64,000 nucleotides of DNA, taken from assembly GCF_011388195.1 (NCBI RefSeq), contig NZ_CP049990.1, positions 3,038,001 through 3,102,000 of the forward strand, read 5' to 3'. Both the position numbers and the translations under genes were made by a program. Within the stretch, counting starts at the first letter, position 1. Every line of letters starts with the position of its first letter. The stretch is from Pusillimonas sp. DMV24BSW_D. GTDB lineage: Bacteria > Pseudomonadota > Gammaproteobacteria > Burkholderiales > Burkholderiaceae_B. A model generated the notes under the pieces. It saw only the letters and a program-made list of their open reading frames with translations, was not told the DNA's origin and made no database searches. This document shows positions 53,807 through 63,655 of the stretch, in pieces.

Positions 53807-54826
53807 CTAGGTTTGCGTGGCGTTGGTTTCATCAATGGCTATGCCATAAAAACCGTACGTATCAGTAAAACGGTTGCGGTCGTCGAAATTCAACCATAGC
53901 CGTAAAAGCCAGCGGCGGCGGGCAGAGTCATCCCAGTCGGTATAACTGGTTCGAGAATGCAAAATCGTGTGGTTGTTCAGCCATTGAATATCGCCGGGCT
54001 TGAAGTCCATAGAAAGGCACAAGCTTTCGGAAGATGCCAGGCTATCGATTAAATCGAACAGTTCAGTATGACGCCCGGTTAAAGGCGGTGCGCCCTCGTA
54101 TCGTTGCCCCGATTCAATAAAATTGCGCAAATACATCATCGATAATTTGCCATTGGCCCACCCGCAAATTGAAGTAACCCAATACGGCTTACCGGTGACT
54201 GCATTGTGTTCCCCACGGTGATCAAACCAGAGCGGTTCGTATAACAAAGGAATTAAATCGGGCCGTTGACGCAAAATCTCGTTGTAAATACTGCATGAAC
54301 TCACAATAAGGCTGGCCCCGCCGGTTTTGGCGGTTCGCACACAGGCCAACCCCACCACATCGGCACCGTCAACGTGAAAAGGCGCCGCATGGTTCGTGTG
54401 ATAGAAGCGAGAGTTCGCGTTGGTGGTTGGGTCGGTTCCGGTCGTGTTAATAACACTGCCCAGCAGCTCGCCCTTGGCGTTTTGCACAATTGGCGAGCCA
54501 AGGTGCAAGCCCAACCCCCAGAAGGCCACACTCAGTTCTTCTTCCGTCCATTCATCCACCGGCAAGCCACGCCATAATTCAAACCCCCGCCCATCTTCAA
54601 GCTCTTTTCTTAGCGTGTCGATGCGAGGCGTAAGCAGAGGCAAAGGAAACTGCTGTTTACTCAACTCGCGCAAGGGTTGCGCCAGGTTCATGACATGGCG
54701 AACGGCCGTCTTCAACTCATCGACTTCGGCCTTGCTTAACGTGTATTTCCACTCATTGGAACCCTGCATCTCGTCCCGCGTCCATGCGGCGGCGCGATCA
54801 AAAGGCGCCATCAACATATCGCTCAT
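53807..54826 (-). CDS. TauD/TfdA family Fe(II)/2-oxoglutarate dioxygenase
   Basis: A 339-residue dioxygenase of the jelly-roll fold. Iron ligands fit HVDGAD (His-x-Asp) and the distal His in NNHTILHSRTSYTD, and the 2-oxoglutarate Arg is in RRRWLLRLWL. Family members hydroxylate taurine, alkylsulfates, phenoxyacids, gamma-butyrobetaine and others. It is the last gene of the transporter-ligase operon, 12 bases after the ligase, so it should act on the imported compound. Confidence 0.9.
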   Translation of the reverse strand: MSDMLMAPFDRAAAWTRDEMQGSNEWKYTLSKAEVDELKTAVRHVMNLAQPLRELSKQQFPLPLLTPRIDTLRKELEDGRGFELWRGLPVDEWTEEELSVAFWGLGLHLGSPIVQNAKGELLGSVINTTGTDPTTNANSRFYHTNHAAPFHVDGADVVGLACVRTAKTGGASLIVSSCSIYNEILRQRPDLIPLLYEPLWFDHRGEHNAVTGKPYWVTSICGWANGKLSMMYLRNFIESGQRYEGAPPLTGRHTELFDLIDSLASSESLCLSMDFKPGDIQWLNNHTILHSRTSYTDWDDSARRRWLLRLWLNFDDRNRFTDTYGFYGIAIDETNATQT

Positions 54827-54838
54827 CGTGTCTCTCCT

Positions 54839-56392
54839 TCAACTGTCGTAACCCGGCACCTGCGCCGCCATTTCGCGAATTCGCTTTTTATCCACTTTAC
54901 CCACGGGGGTCTTGGGCAACTGGTCCACCCAAACAATCTGTGCCGGCCATTTGTACTTAACCAAATGCTTGGCCAAATAACTCATCAGGTCGTCGTCGGC
55001 AACGGACGCGCCGTCGGCCACAACATACGCCACCAGAACCTCCCCGCGATAGTCGTCGGGTACGCCCACGACCGCTGCTTCGCTTACATTGGGGTGACGG
55101 AACAGCACCTCTTCAATTTCGCGCGGATACACGTTAAAGCCGCTCACAATGACCAGCTCCTTCTTGCGGTCGCAAATCGTTAAGTAACCTTCTGCGTCCA
55201 GGTAACCAATGTCGCCTGTGTAAAGCCATCCATCGCGCAACGCGTCAGCCGTCTCGACGGGCCGACGAAAATATTCAGACATGATCTGAGGACCCCGGGC
55301 CCGAATTTCACCAACCTCACCCAGCCCCAATACCTTTTTGCCGTCATGCACATCAACAATCTGGATCTCGGTTTGAGGCACAGCCAAACCCACAGAGCCC
55401 AGTTTCCTCACACCACTAAAAGGGTTGTAAGCCAGTACCGGCCCTGCTTCGGTTTGCCCGTAGCCTTCACACACTGTACAGCCCGTTGCGGCCTCCCAAC
55501 GACGAAGGGTGTCTTCCGCCAGCGCCGAAGAGCCTGAAGAGCACAACCGCAGCGATGTCAGGTCGGCCTGCGCAAATCCTTCGTACCCCATCAAGCCCAT
55601 GAAAATAGTGGGGCTGCCCAGCATGAGGGTAATGTCGTAGCGGGCAATGGAATCCAACACGATATCGGGCTTATAGCGAGCAACAATCACCAACGTGCCG
55701 CGACAATATGCCGCCAAATAAAGGCCCATGGAAACGGCGTAAACATGAAACAACGGCGTAATAGCCAGCACCCGCTCTGCCTCGGGGCGGGTCGGCACCA
55801 GGGCTTCACGCTGACTGACATTGATTGCAACCGCCCGGTGCGACAAGCTGACGCCTTTCGGTACGCCGGTTGTACCGCCGGTGTACTGCAAGGTCGAAAG
55901 CGATTCCGGGTCGGGCAGCAACAGCTTGTCGGCATATTCCGGCTGCGCTTTCCAGCGATGCAAGCGCTGGGATCCTTCAGCGTCTCCAATACGATAACTG
56001 GCATCAAAGCGATGCAGCGCGCCTGACACCACCGCGTGCGCACTTTCGTCGTACACAATGCCCCGGGCCGCCGCATTATCCAGCACCTGGTTTAATTCGG
56101 AGGCGGTATAAGCCGGGTTAAGCGGCACCACCTGGGCACCCGCGGCCTGAACGGCATACGTGGCAATGGCGATATCCACAGAGTTCGACATGAATAGAAC
56201 AACACGCTCGCCAACGCCCAAACCCGCTTGCCTTAATTGTTCGGCCATGCCTGCCACGCAGGCTGCGTATTGCCGGTACGTTAGTTGCTCGTTGCCGCAT
56301 ATCAGGGCAATACCTTCCGGGCACCGCCGGGCCGCGTCATCAAGCATGTGAACCACCGTCGGCCAAACCGGGGGCATTTCATCGTGTGTCAT
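54839..56392 (-). CDS. Long-chain-fatty-acid/aryl CoA ligase (AMP-forming)
   Basis: A 517-residue adenylate-forming enzyme. The P-loop-like A3 motif is LQYTGGTTGVPKGV, A5 is EGYGQTEAGPV, A7 is DGWLYTGDIGYLD, A8 is GFNVYPREIEEVL and A10 ends PKTPVGKVDKKRIRE with the catalytic lysine. It makes an acyl-CoA from a carboxylic acid. The neighbours (branched-chain type importer, dioxygenase) suggest activation of an imported carboxylate rather than lipid use; the acid is unknown. Its start overlaps the livF stop (ATGA). Confidence 0.9.
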   Translation of the reverse strand: MTHDEMPPVWPTVVHMLDDAARRCPEGIALICGNEQLTYRQYAACVAGMAEQLRQAGLGVGERVVLFMSNSVDIAIATYAVQAAGAQVVPLNPAYTASELNQVLDNAAARGIVYDESAHAVVSGALHRFDASYRIGDAEGSQRLHRWKAQPEYADKLLLPDPESLSTLQYTGGTTGVPKGVSLSHRAVAINVSQREALVPTRPEAERVLAITPLFHVYAVSMGLYLAAYCRGTLVIVARYKPDIVLDSIARYDITLMLGSPTIFMGLMGYEGFAQADLTSLRLCSSGSSALAEDTLRRWEAATGCTVCEGYGQTEAGPVLAYNPFSGVRKLGSVGLAVPQTEIQIVDVHDGKKVLGLGEVGEIRARGPQIMSEYFRRPVETADALRDGWLYTGDIGYLDAEGYLTICDRKKELVIVSGFNVYPREIEEVLFRHPNVSEAAVVGVPDDYRGEVLVAYVVADGASVADDDLMSYLAKHLVKYKWPAQIVWVDQLPKTPVGKVDKKRIREMAAQVPGYDS

Positions 56393-57132
56393 GCCGAAAC
56401 CCCTTGATTGGCTCTGGACGCCCCCAGATAAGTGGCCACCACCCGCGGATCTTGCGCCAGGTCTTTAGCCGGGCCGTGTAACGCGAAACGCCCCCCTTCC
56501 ATGACATAGCAATAATCTGAACTTTCCAGCGCAATTCGCGCATTCTGTTCAACCACCAAAACCGACATCTGATGGCTGCGCAGCGAAACAATGACTTTGA
56601 AAATTTCACGCACAATCAGCGGTGCCAGCCCCAAAGAAGGCTCATCGAGCAACAACAGCCTGGGTCGGGACATGAGCGCACGGCTTAAGGCCAACATTTG
56701 CTGTTCACCACCCGACAAGGTGCCCGCTTTTTGCTCAAGCCGCTCTGCAAGGCGGGGGAAAACGGATAACAACCAATCTCGTGTTCTGGCGGTTTCGGCA
56801 TCACGCGTGCGACGAAAACGAAAAGCCCCCAGATCAAGATTGTCGGCAACCGACAAGTTCCCAAACAATTCACGACGTTCCGGCACCAGACACAACCCCT
56901 GTTCGACGCGGTCCTCAATAGGCCAGGCAGCGATGGGTTGACCCTGCAATGAGACGCGCCCTGTTGAAGCAATACTGCCAATCATGGCATTAAGCAGGCT
57001 CGACTTACCGGCGCCATTCGGACCCACAATGGAAACAACGCTGCTTTCTTGAACTGCCAGGCTGACACCGGTGACCGCCTGGATTTTTCCATAATTCACT
57101 TGCAGATCATCGACCTTCAGTAATGCACTCAT
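56389..57132 (-). CDS. Branched-chain amino acid-type ABC transporter ATP-binding protein LivF
   Basis: A 247-residue ATPase: Walker [15 protein letters not shown], signature LSGGEQQMLALSRALMS, Walker B LLLLDEPSLGLAP, H loop. It is the second ATPase of the HAAT importer and probably pairs with the LivG half of the neighbouring fusion. Overlaps the ligase gene and follows the fusion by three bases. Confidence 0.94.
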   Translation of the reverse strand: MSALLKVDDLQVNYGKIQAVTGVSLAVQESSVVSIVGPNGAGKSSLLNAMIGSIASTGRVSLQGQPIAAWPIEDRVEQGLCLVPERRELFGNLSVADNLDLGAFRFRRTRDAETARTRDWLLSVFPRLAERLEQKAGTLSGGEQQMLALSRALMSRPRLLLLDEPSLGLAPLIVREIFKVIVSLRSHQMSVLVVEQNARIALESSDYCYVMEGGRFALHGPAKDLAQDPRVVATYLGASRANQGVSA

Positions 57133-57135
57133 GAC

Positions 57136-58911
57136 CTAACTCTCCATGCCGCCCAGATACGCTTCGATTACCCGGGGATCCTGCTGTACATCTTCAGGCG
57201 AACCCATTGCGATGCGTCGGCCATATTGCAGCACCACCAGCCTGTCGACCAGCCCCATCACAAAATCCATATCGTGCTCCACCAACAACATCGTGACGCC
57301 TTGCTCGCGCAAATTGCGCAACAGCTCGGCAAGCGCCTGCTTCTCTTGCAAACGCAGCCCGGCCGCCGGCTCATCCAGCAACAACAACGAAGGGTCACTG
57401 GCCAGCGCACGCGCAATTTCAACCAGGCGCTGTCGGCCCAGCGGTAACGAGCCGGCAGGCAGCGAAGCCGCATCGGCCAGGCCAACGCGCACCAATTGAC
57501 GCTGGGCTTCAAACAAGACCCGGGCCTCTTCTTTGCGATCCAGGCGCAACATGGCCCGAAACAGCCCAGGGCCGCCCCGCCCATAAGCACCCAATGCCAC
57601 GTTTTCAAGCACGGTCAGGTCGGGGCGAATCCGCACGTGCTGAAAACTGCGGGCAATGCCCAGGGCCGATATCTTGCGCGGATTCAACCCCCCAATTGAT
57701 TTGCCCTTGAAAAGCGCTTGACCTTCAGACGGCGAGATCACCCCCGTGAGCACGTTGAACAAGGTGCTCTTGCCGGCACCGTTGGGGCCAATCACACCCA
57801 ACAGCTCCCCCGCAGAGACAGCAAAGTCAACTTGGTCGACTGCAACCAGACCCCCATAGCGCTTGGTTAAACCATGCACTTCGAGCAACGGGCTTCCCTT
57901 AGGCAAATGTTCACGCGGTGCATAAGGTTGCGCACGATTGGGCGCAACAGGAACGGAACCCGCGCTTACGCCCAGCCGAAACAAATTGGCCAGACCATTT
58001 CCCGAACCGCGCAACAGCAATATCACGACAATGCCGAACACCATGATCTCGAAACTGCCGCCCCCGCCGGTTAAGCCCGGAATGGTGTCCCGCACGACAG
58101 TACGCAGTATTTCAACTACGGCTGGGCCCACCAAAGCCCCAGCCAGGGTCGACGTGCCACCCACCACCGTCATGAATAGGTAATCAATTGAGGCACCAAT
58201 TCCGAAGGGGCCCGGATTCACCACCGAAACATAATGAACATTCAGCCAGCCTGACAAACCGGCCAACACGGCGGCCAAAACAAATATCGACACATTCAGC
58301 CGGGTTGTCCAAACCCCGAAAGACTGCGCCATAAGCGGGTCTTTCAAACTGCGAATCGCACGCCCCACTCTACTGTCCAACAAATTTCGGGCGGCCAGGA
58401 ACGCAAATGCGTTGAATAGCCAGATCAATATGAAAAAGAATTGGGAGTTGCCCAGATCCAGCCCTTCAATCGTAATGGGCGGGACACCTCCAATGCCGTT
58501 ATAGCCTCCCAGGCCTTTGATATTGCCAAACAGGTGATAAAGGCTAATCCCCCAAGCCATCGTACCCAGCACCAAATAATGACTCGACAAGGTAATGGTG
58601 AGCCAGCCCAGCAGATATGCACTGACCCCCGACACCAACAACGCCGCGGGCAAGGAAACCCAGGGGCTCCAACCAAAGGTCGTTACCAACACGGCCGACG
58701 TATAAGCACCCAGCCCCACGAACGCCGCCTGCCCAAACGACGTTAAGCCCGCCATGCCGGTTAACAGCACAAGGCCAAGGCAAATTAACGCGTGCAAACC
58801 AATGTAATTCAACGGCGTGAGTATCGACACAGGCAACAGGGCAGGCCCAAGAATCAATATGATCGGAACCAACAGCGCCAACAACCAGCCACGGCTTATA
58901 TTTCTAATCAT
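57136..58911 (-). CDS. LivM permease fused to LivG ATPase (HAAT-type ABC transporter)
   Basis: A 591-residue fusion. Residues 1-310 are the LivM membrane permease with about nine helices ([19 protein letters not shown] is the family signature). Residues 340-591 are the LivG ATPase: Walker [24 protein letters not shown], signature [15 protein letters not shown] (degenerate from SGGQ), Walker [12 protein letters not shown]. Such M-G fusions are frequent in Burkholderiales. ATGA overlap with livH upstream. Confidence 0.94.
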   Translation of the reverse strand: MIRNISRGWLLALLVPIILILGPALLPVSILTPLNYIGLHALICLGLVLLTGMAGLTSFGQAAFVGLGAYTSAVLVTTFGWSPWVSLPAALLVSGVSAYLLGWLTITLSSHYLVLGTMAWGISLYHLFGNIKGLGGYNGIGGVPPITIEGLDLGNSQFFFILIWLFNAFAFLAARNLLDSRVGRAIRSLKDPLMAQSFGVWTTRLNVSIFVLAAVLAGLSGWLNVHYVSVVNPGPFGIGASIDYLFMTVVGGTSTLAGALVGPAVVEILRTVVRDTIPGLTGGGGSFEIMVFGIVVILLLRGSGNGLANLFRLGVSAGSVPVAPNRAQPYAPREHLPKGSPLLEVHGLTKRYGGLVAVDQVDFAVSAGELLGVIGPNGAGKSTLFNVLTGVISPSEGQALFKGKSIGGLNPRKISALGIARSFQHVRIRPDLTVLENVALGAYGRGGPGLFRAMLRLDRKEEARVLFEAQRQLVRVGLADAASLPAGSLPLGRQRLVEIARALASDPSLLLLDEPAAGLRLQEKQALAELLRNLREQGVTMLLVEHDMDFVMGLVDRLVVLQYGRRIAMGSPEDVQQDPRVIEAYLGGMES

Positions 58912-59945
58912 GACTCGTCATCCTCATGCCGCACGTACAAAGATCGCCACATCAATACCGGCACCAGTGCGGCAAACACAATCACATCGCGAAACGACGA
59001 GGCGTAAAACGAGGCAAACGCATCCAGTAAACCCACACCTAACGCGCCCAACACGGCTAAAGGAAAACTCACCATTCCTGCACACACCACGCCAATGAAA
59101 CCTTTGAGCCCCAACAAGAAACCAGAGTCGTAGTAAATAGTGGTAATGGGAGAAATCAAGACACCGGCCAATGCGCCGATAAACCCGGCCAGACCGAACG
59201 CAATCAGCCCGGCCGTTTCGATCCGAACCGCAGCCAACCGTGCCCCCAGGCGATTCATCGCCGTTGCGCGCAGGGCCTTACCCCAAAGCGTTCTTTCAAA
59301 GTAAGCCCACAAGCCCAGCATTAACACTATCGACACAACGGCCACGACAACCAGTTGATACGAAAGCCGGGTGAAACCCACATCGATACGCCCTGCAATC
59401 AAGGGTGCCGAGCGCAAGCCCTCGGGACCGAAGAAGAACAGGCCGGCACCCACCAACACAACGTGCAATGCAACCGCCACAATGAGTTTGGTAAGAATCG
59501 ACGTATGCAGGATAGGACGAAAAACAGCCGTATAAAGCAGCGGCCCCATAGGCGCCACCAGTAACAACGTTAAAACACCGCGCACCCACGCAGACAGCTC
59601 CTGCGTTGATGCCCACCACGCAATCGCACTGACCAGCACCGGATAAATAATCGAATAAACAAACTGACGACCCACCCCGTGCCAGATCTGGGTTCGCCAA
59701 GCCGTCCAGCACCAGGAAAGCAGCGCAGCCAAACCAATGCAAGGCAAAAGCCACACCGTTCCCGGTACATTTTCCGTATTCAGAACGCCCATTGTTAATG
59801 CACCAAAGGCAACCAGCTCGCCCGCAGGCAGCCAGAGCACTTTGGTCACCAGAAACACCTGAAGAATCGACAGCGCTATAAGGGCATACAGCAAGCCGTT
59901 CGTCAGCCCGTCTTGAATCAACAATATGGCAATGGTGGCGTTCAT
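58908..59945 (-). CDS. LivH-type ABC transporter permease
   Basis: A 345-residue polytopic permease of the HAAT family with about nine helices, beginning with LIQDGLTNGLLYALIALSI and including RATAMNRLGARLAAVRIE, the EAA-like cytoplasmic loop, then GLAGFIGALAGVLISP. ATG 59945 is chosen over an upstream 14-residue extension. It precedes the LivM-LivG fusion and follows the binding protein by seven bases. A central segment (about residues 70-160) is longer than in E. coli LivH. Confidence 0.92.
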   Translation of the reverse strand: MNATIAILLIQDGLTNGLLYALIALSILQVFLVTKVLWLPAGELVAFGALTMGVLNTENVPGTVWLLPCIGLAALLSWCWTAWRTQIWHGVGRQFVYSIIYPVLVSAIAWWASTQELSAWVRGVLTLLLVAPMGPLLYTAVFRPILHTSILTKLIVAVALHVVLVGAGLFFFGPEGLRSAPLIAGRIDVGFTRLSYQLVVVAVVSIVLMLGLWAYFERTLWGKALRATAMNRLGARLAAVRIETAGLIAFGLAGFIGALAGVLISPITTIYYDSGFLLGLKGFIGVVCAGMVSFPLAVLGALGVGLLDAFASFYASSFRDVIVFAALVPVLMWRSLYVRHEDDES

Positions 59946-59952
59946 AACGGCT

Positions 59953-61101
59953 TTATTCTTCCAGCAAACGGAACTTGCCGTCCTCAACGGTAATCATGAC
60001 GCGGGCACGCTCGTCGAGCCCATAATGATCTTCAGGTGTATAACGATACACACCGTTGGTTCCCACAACTTCCTCGCCCGATTGAATGCCGTTGCGCAAG
60101 GCCACGCGGAATGCTTCCGTACCAGGTTTGGCGCCCGTCGCCAGTGCTTTCTCGGCGGCCGCATCCAAAATCAACATGGCGTCCCACGCATAGCCGGCAA
60201 AAGGCGAGACAGGGCCATCACCCCACTTGGCCTGATACTTCTTGATGAAATCGAGTGAGACCTGTTTGATTGGATTATTGTCGGGCAGCTCATTGGCGGC
60301 CACCATGGGGCCGGTTGGCATGCGTGCACCCTCAACCGCCTCACCCCCTGCGTCAAGGAATGCCTGAGCGACTGTACCGTGCGTTTGATAAATCGGGCCC
60401 TCGTAACCTTGATCGCGCAGGGTGGCATGCGGCAACACCGCGGGCGTGGTGGAGGCACCGATGAAAACGGCATCAGGATCAACCGCAATCACTTTCAACA
60501 CCTGGGCAATCACGGAAGGATCGGTGCGGTTGTAGCGCTCTTCGGCCAACACCTCGATACCGGCCTTGGGCGCCATCTCCTTGAAAATGTTCCAGTTAAG
60601 ATCGCCCCAGCCGTCGGCATAGCCGATGAACGCAGCGGTTTTCACCCCGTTCTTTTTCATGTCGTCGACAATGGCGGCCGACATCAACGACACAGGCTGA
60701 GGAACGTTGAACACAAACGGTTTTTTCTCGTCTGAAATCGCCACGGGAGACATGGCCAACTGGGCTGTTTTACTGTTGTTGGCAATATCAAACAGCGTCA
60801 TGGCGGTTGGCGACGAAGTAGAGCCCACAATGGCATCGACCTTATCGACGTCAACAAAACGGCGGGCATTTTTCATGGCACTGGTTGCATCGCCGCCGTC
60901 ATCCAGAATAATCCATTCAACGGGGTGCCCGCCCATCGTGGCTGGGAAAACTTCAGCCGCTTCCCTATAAGGAATCCCGTTGGAGGCGTTAGGGCCCGTA
61001 AACGTCCCCGTAAGGCCGATTTTTATCGGAGTTTGGGCAAACGAGACTGAAGAAGCCGACAGCATGACCGCTGCCATGAGTGCAAATAATTTACGAGACA
61101 T
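59953..61101 (-). CDS. Periplasmic substrate-binding protein of the HAAT-type ABC transporter
   Basis: A 382-residue protein with a Sec signal peptide (LFALMAAVMLSASSVSFAQ, about residue 22) and a type I periplasmic-binding fold (IKIGLTGTFTGPNASNG, VDAIVGSTSSPTAMTLFD, AAFIGYADGWGDLN). AGGAGA precedes ATG 61101. Ligands for such LivK-like proteins include amino acids, amides and aromatic acids; the aryl/acyl-CoA ligase and dioxygenase downstream point to a carboxylate. First gene of a six-gene operon. Confidence 0.93.
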   Translation of the reverse strand: MSRKLFALMAAVMLSASSVSFAQTPIKIGLTGTFTGPNASNGIPYREAAEVFPATMGGHPVEWIILDDGGDATSAMKNARRFVDVDKVDAIVGSTSSPTAMTLFDIANNSKTAQLAMSPVAISDEKKPFVFNVPQPVSLMSAAIVDDMKKNGVKTAAFIGYADGWGDLNWNIFKEMAPKAGIEVLAEERYNRTDPSVIAQVLKVIAVDPDAVFIGASTTPAVLPHATLRDQGYEGPIYQTHGTVAQAFLDAGGEAVEGARMPTGPMVAANELPDNNPIKQVSLDFIKKYQAKWGDGPVSPFAGYAWDAMLILDAAAEKALATGAKPGTEAFRVALRNGIQSGEEVVGTNGVYRYTPEDHYGLDERARVMITVEDGKFRLLEE

Positions 61102-61271
61102 GAGATCTCCTGTTGAAGTGCATGAAGCGGCAAGCGCAATTTGCCTTGCCAAAACGCAACGCTCACGCCGGATCACAGACGCTTGCAGCAAGATTAGTAC
61201 TTATGCAACGATTATGAAATACCATATACATGAATATAAATACTTCTGTAATTCCATAATGGAATGTCTGA

Positions 61272-62234
61272 ATGAACACTGAAAATGATTTTCGCCGCTT
61301 GATGGGAAGGCTGCGTTTGCGCCATCTGGCGCTTCTGGACTTGCTTGGCAAAGATCCGAATGTGGGGCGGGCGGCCAAAACAATGCATATGGCTCAACCT
61401 ACTGCAAGCAAGCTACTTAGGGAAATCGAGGATATATTCGAAACAGTGCTTTTCACCCGAAACCGGCGCGGGCTGACTCCCACACCGGCGGGCGAAGTAC
61501 TTGCGCGCAGAGCAGGCATTTTGCTGGCGGAAATACAGGCCACCCAGACTGAATTGCGTTCGGCCCTGAATGGGGGAACGGGCCATTTACGACTGGGCGT
61601 CTTCCCGGTAGGAGTTGCCGAAGTTTTGCCGCAACTTTACGCCGCCCTGCAAAACACGTGGCCCGGACTCACCATTGAAATAGAAGAAGCCGTTGAAAAC
61701 CGTTTGCTGGATCAACTTTCGGAAGGCAAGATCGATTGTGTTCTGGGGCGGATTGTGATGGAAAATCTCACGCCCGACCTGCGCCACGAGGCGTTGTACA
61801 ACGAGCCTACCGTGATTGTGTGTAGCACACGCCACCCATTACTGTCTGCAAATGCACAAGAACGCGTGCAAATACTGCGCAACATCCATTGGATGCTGCC
61901 CGCACGCCACGGCGCCGTTTACAACATGGTGGCATCGAAACTGGCCGCGCTGGGTATCAAAGCGCCTCAGGTTGAAGTGGAAACAACATCGGTGTTCGTC
62001 ACCATTGAGTTGTTGAACCATACAACGCTGCTTTCCATTCTGCCCAAAAAGGTAGCACTGGCTTATGCTGAACTGAATAAGGTAGCCTTGGCGCCCCAGG
62101 GTGATCTCGAATCGAATTACCCGGTTGGCATCATGTATCGGGCCGAAGCCCTAAGTAACCCGATCATCAATTTAGTACTGGAAACGGTGCGCGCCATGTC
62201 CGGCCCCATTGCGGCCGATCACCCCCCGGCCTAG
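61272..62234 (+). CDS. LysR-type transcriptional regulator, divergent from the transporter operon
   Basis: A 320-residue LTTR with the N-terminal winged helix (HLALLDLLGKDPNVGRAAKT, PTASKLLREIEDIFETVLF) and an effector domain. The GbpR/PecT-like start LRHLALLDLLG is notable. It is divergent from the binding-protein gene, with a 170-base shared region containing AT-rich near-palindromic stretches at 61195-61262, the usual place for LTTR sites. Likely regulates the operon in response to the transported compound. Confidence 0.93.
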   Translation: MNTENDFRRLMGRLRLRHLALLDLLGKDPNVGRAAKTMHMAQPTASKLLREIEDIFETVLFTRNRRGLTPTPAGEVLARRAGILLAEIQATQTELRSALNGGTGHLRLGVFPVGVAEVLPQLYAALQNTWPGLTIEIEEAVENRLLDQLSEGKIDCVLGRIVMENLTPDLRHEALYNEPTVIVCSTRHPLLSANAQERVQILRNIHWMLPARHGAVYNMVASKLAALGIKAPQVEVETTSVFVTIELLNHTTLLSILPKKVALAYAELNKVALAPQGDLESNYPVGIMYRAEALSNPIINLVLETVRAMSGPIAADHPPA

Positions 62235-62244
62235 CAGAAGGCCT

Positions 62245-63120
62245 TCATACTGAAGACAGGTTTATTATGCCGGCCGATAGTTTGTCGGGGTTGCGAACAA
62301 TATAAATCGCTGAAATAACATCATCCTCAATCAAGAGCGACGTTGTTTGAACCAGCCCTTGTTCCAGCGACACAAAACTGGGTAATCCATCGATACGGCA
62401 ATGCGCCACCAACAGTTGGGAATGAAAGCCTGGCTTGCGATGCAACCCAACAAAAAAACGACTTACCTTATCGCACCCCATAACGGGCCGATACGCCGAG
62501 GGTACTTTGCCCCCCCCGTCGGTGTAGGTCACCACATTTTCAGACAATAGTGAGACAAGCGCATTCAGGTCGCCACCGCGCGTTGCGGTAAAAAACGCGT
62601 CCACAATAGATTTGCTCTGCTCTGCCGACACGGGAAAACGCGGGCGTGAATTGCGAACGTGGGTGCGCGCCCGGGCGGCAAGCTGCCGACATGCAGCAGC
62701 GTCCCGGCCAATTGCGTGCGCAACTTCATTAAATGAGAAACCAAAAACGTCATGCAACAAAAACGCCGCCCGCTCCAGGGGTGATAACCGTTCCATTGCC
62801 AGCATTAACGCAAAGGTCACCCCGTCTTCGCCTTCCTCGTGCCAATCGAGAACCGGTTCGGGCAGCCACGGGCCAATATACTGCTCCCGCTGCACGCGAG
62901 CCGACTTCAGGAAGTCGAGGCACAACCGTGTAACGATTCGACTCAGAAACGCAACGGGTTCCTGAACGCCGGCGCGATCGGTTCGATGCCAGCGTAAATA
63001 CGCATCTTGCACAATATCCTCCGCATCGGCCATGGTACCCACCATCCGGTAAGCCAGCCGAATCAGGCGGCTTCGGTAGGGGTGAAATGACTCTGCGGCG
63101 CTTGTGTCGTGCGTTTGCAT
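62245..63120 (-). CDS. ECF41-type sigma factor (SigJ-like) with SnoaL-like C-terminal domain
   Basis: A 291-residue ECF sigma factor: sigma2 region (LIRLAYRMVGTMADAEDIVQDAYLRW), sigma4 region (LSPLERAAFLLHDVFGFSFNEVA) and a C-terminal NTF2/SnoaL-like extension of about 110 residues ending with the diagnostic NPDKLSAG motif. In ECF41 factors this extension replaces the anti-sigma factor and tunes activity. The neighbour downstream on the same strand is the AhpD/CMD-like gene typical for the group. Confidence 0.93.
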   Translation of the reverse strand: MQTHDTSAAESFHPYRSRLIRLAYRMVGTMADAEDIVQDAYLRWHRTDRAGVQEPVAFLSRIVTRLCLDFLKSARVQREQYIGPWLPEPVLDWHEEGEDGVTFALMLAMERLSPLERAAFLLHDVFGFSFNEVAHAIGRDAAACRQLAARARTHVRNSRPRFPVSAEQSKSIVDAFFTATRGGDLNALVSLLSENVVTYTDGGGKVPSAYRPVMGCDKVSRFFVGLHRKPGFHSQLLVAHCRIDGLPSFVSLEQGLVQTTSLLIEDDVISAIYIVRNPDKLSAGIINLSSV

Positions 63121-63138
63121 TAACGAAACTCGAACCGG

Positions 63139-63579
63139 TTAAACCGGATGAACAGCGCGGAACCCCACTGCAAAGCGATTCCAGGCGTTAATTGTTGTAA
63201 TAGCCAAAGTAAGTTCAACTTGCTCTTGGGCGGAAAAATGTTCATTCAACAATGCGTAGGCGTCGTCGGGCACCTGCGTTTGGGCAATGAGTGTGAGTGT
63301 TTCCGTCCACTCTAATGCGGCGCGCTCGCGCTTGGAATACAAAGGCGACTCGCGCCAGGCACTTAATAAATATAAGCGCATTTCCGATTCGCCGTGTTTT
63401 CTGGCATCGGTGGTGTGCATATGAATGCAATACGCGCATCCATTCAGTTGCGACGCCCGTATTTTTACCAGCTCCACCAAACCGTGCTCCAAACTTAAGT
63501 TATCTACAGAACGCTGCATGGCCATCATGGCGCGCACGACCTCAGGGGCCGCAGAAAAATAGTCCAGTCTTGGTTCCAT
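63139..63579 (-). CDS. Carboxymuconolactone decarboxylase/AhpD-family protein
   Basis: A 146-residue alkylhydroperoxidase-like protein with the CxxC motif in NGCAYCIHMHTTDARKHGE, including the proton-relay histidine. The AhpD family protein is the classical target of ECF41 sigma factors. GAGAGGATGAA precedes ATG 63579, and the ECF gene starts 18 bases after its stop, so it is the first gene of the pair. Confidence 0.93.
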   Translation of the reverse strand: MEPRLDYFSAAPEVVRAMMAMQRSVDNLSLEHGLVELVKIRASQLNGCAYCIHMHTTDARKHGESEMRLYLLSAWRESPLYSKRERAALEWTETLTLIAQTQVPDDAYALLNEHFSAQEQVELTLAITTINAWNRFAVGFRAVHPV

Positions 63580-63655
63580 TTCATCCTCTCTATTTAAATG
63601 ATTCCCTCTATAGACGAGTGAAAGACCAGGAATGTGACATGTGCCCCTTAAAAAA

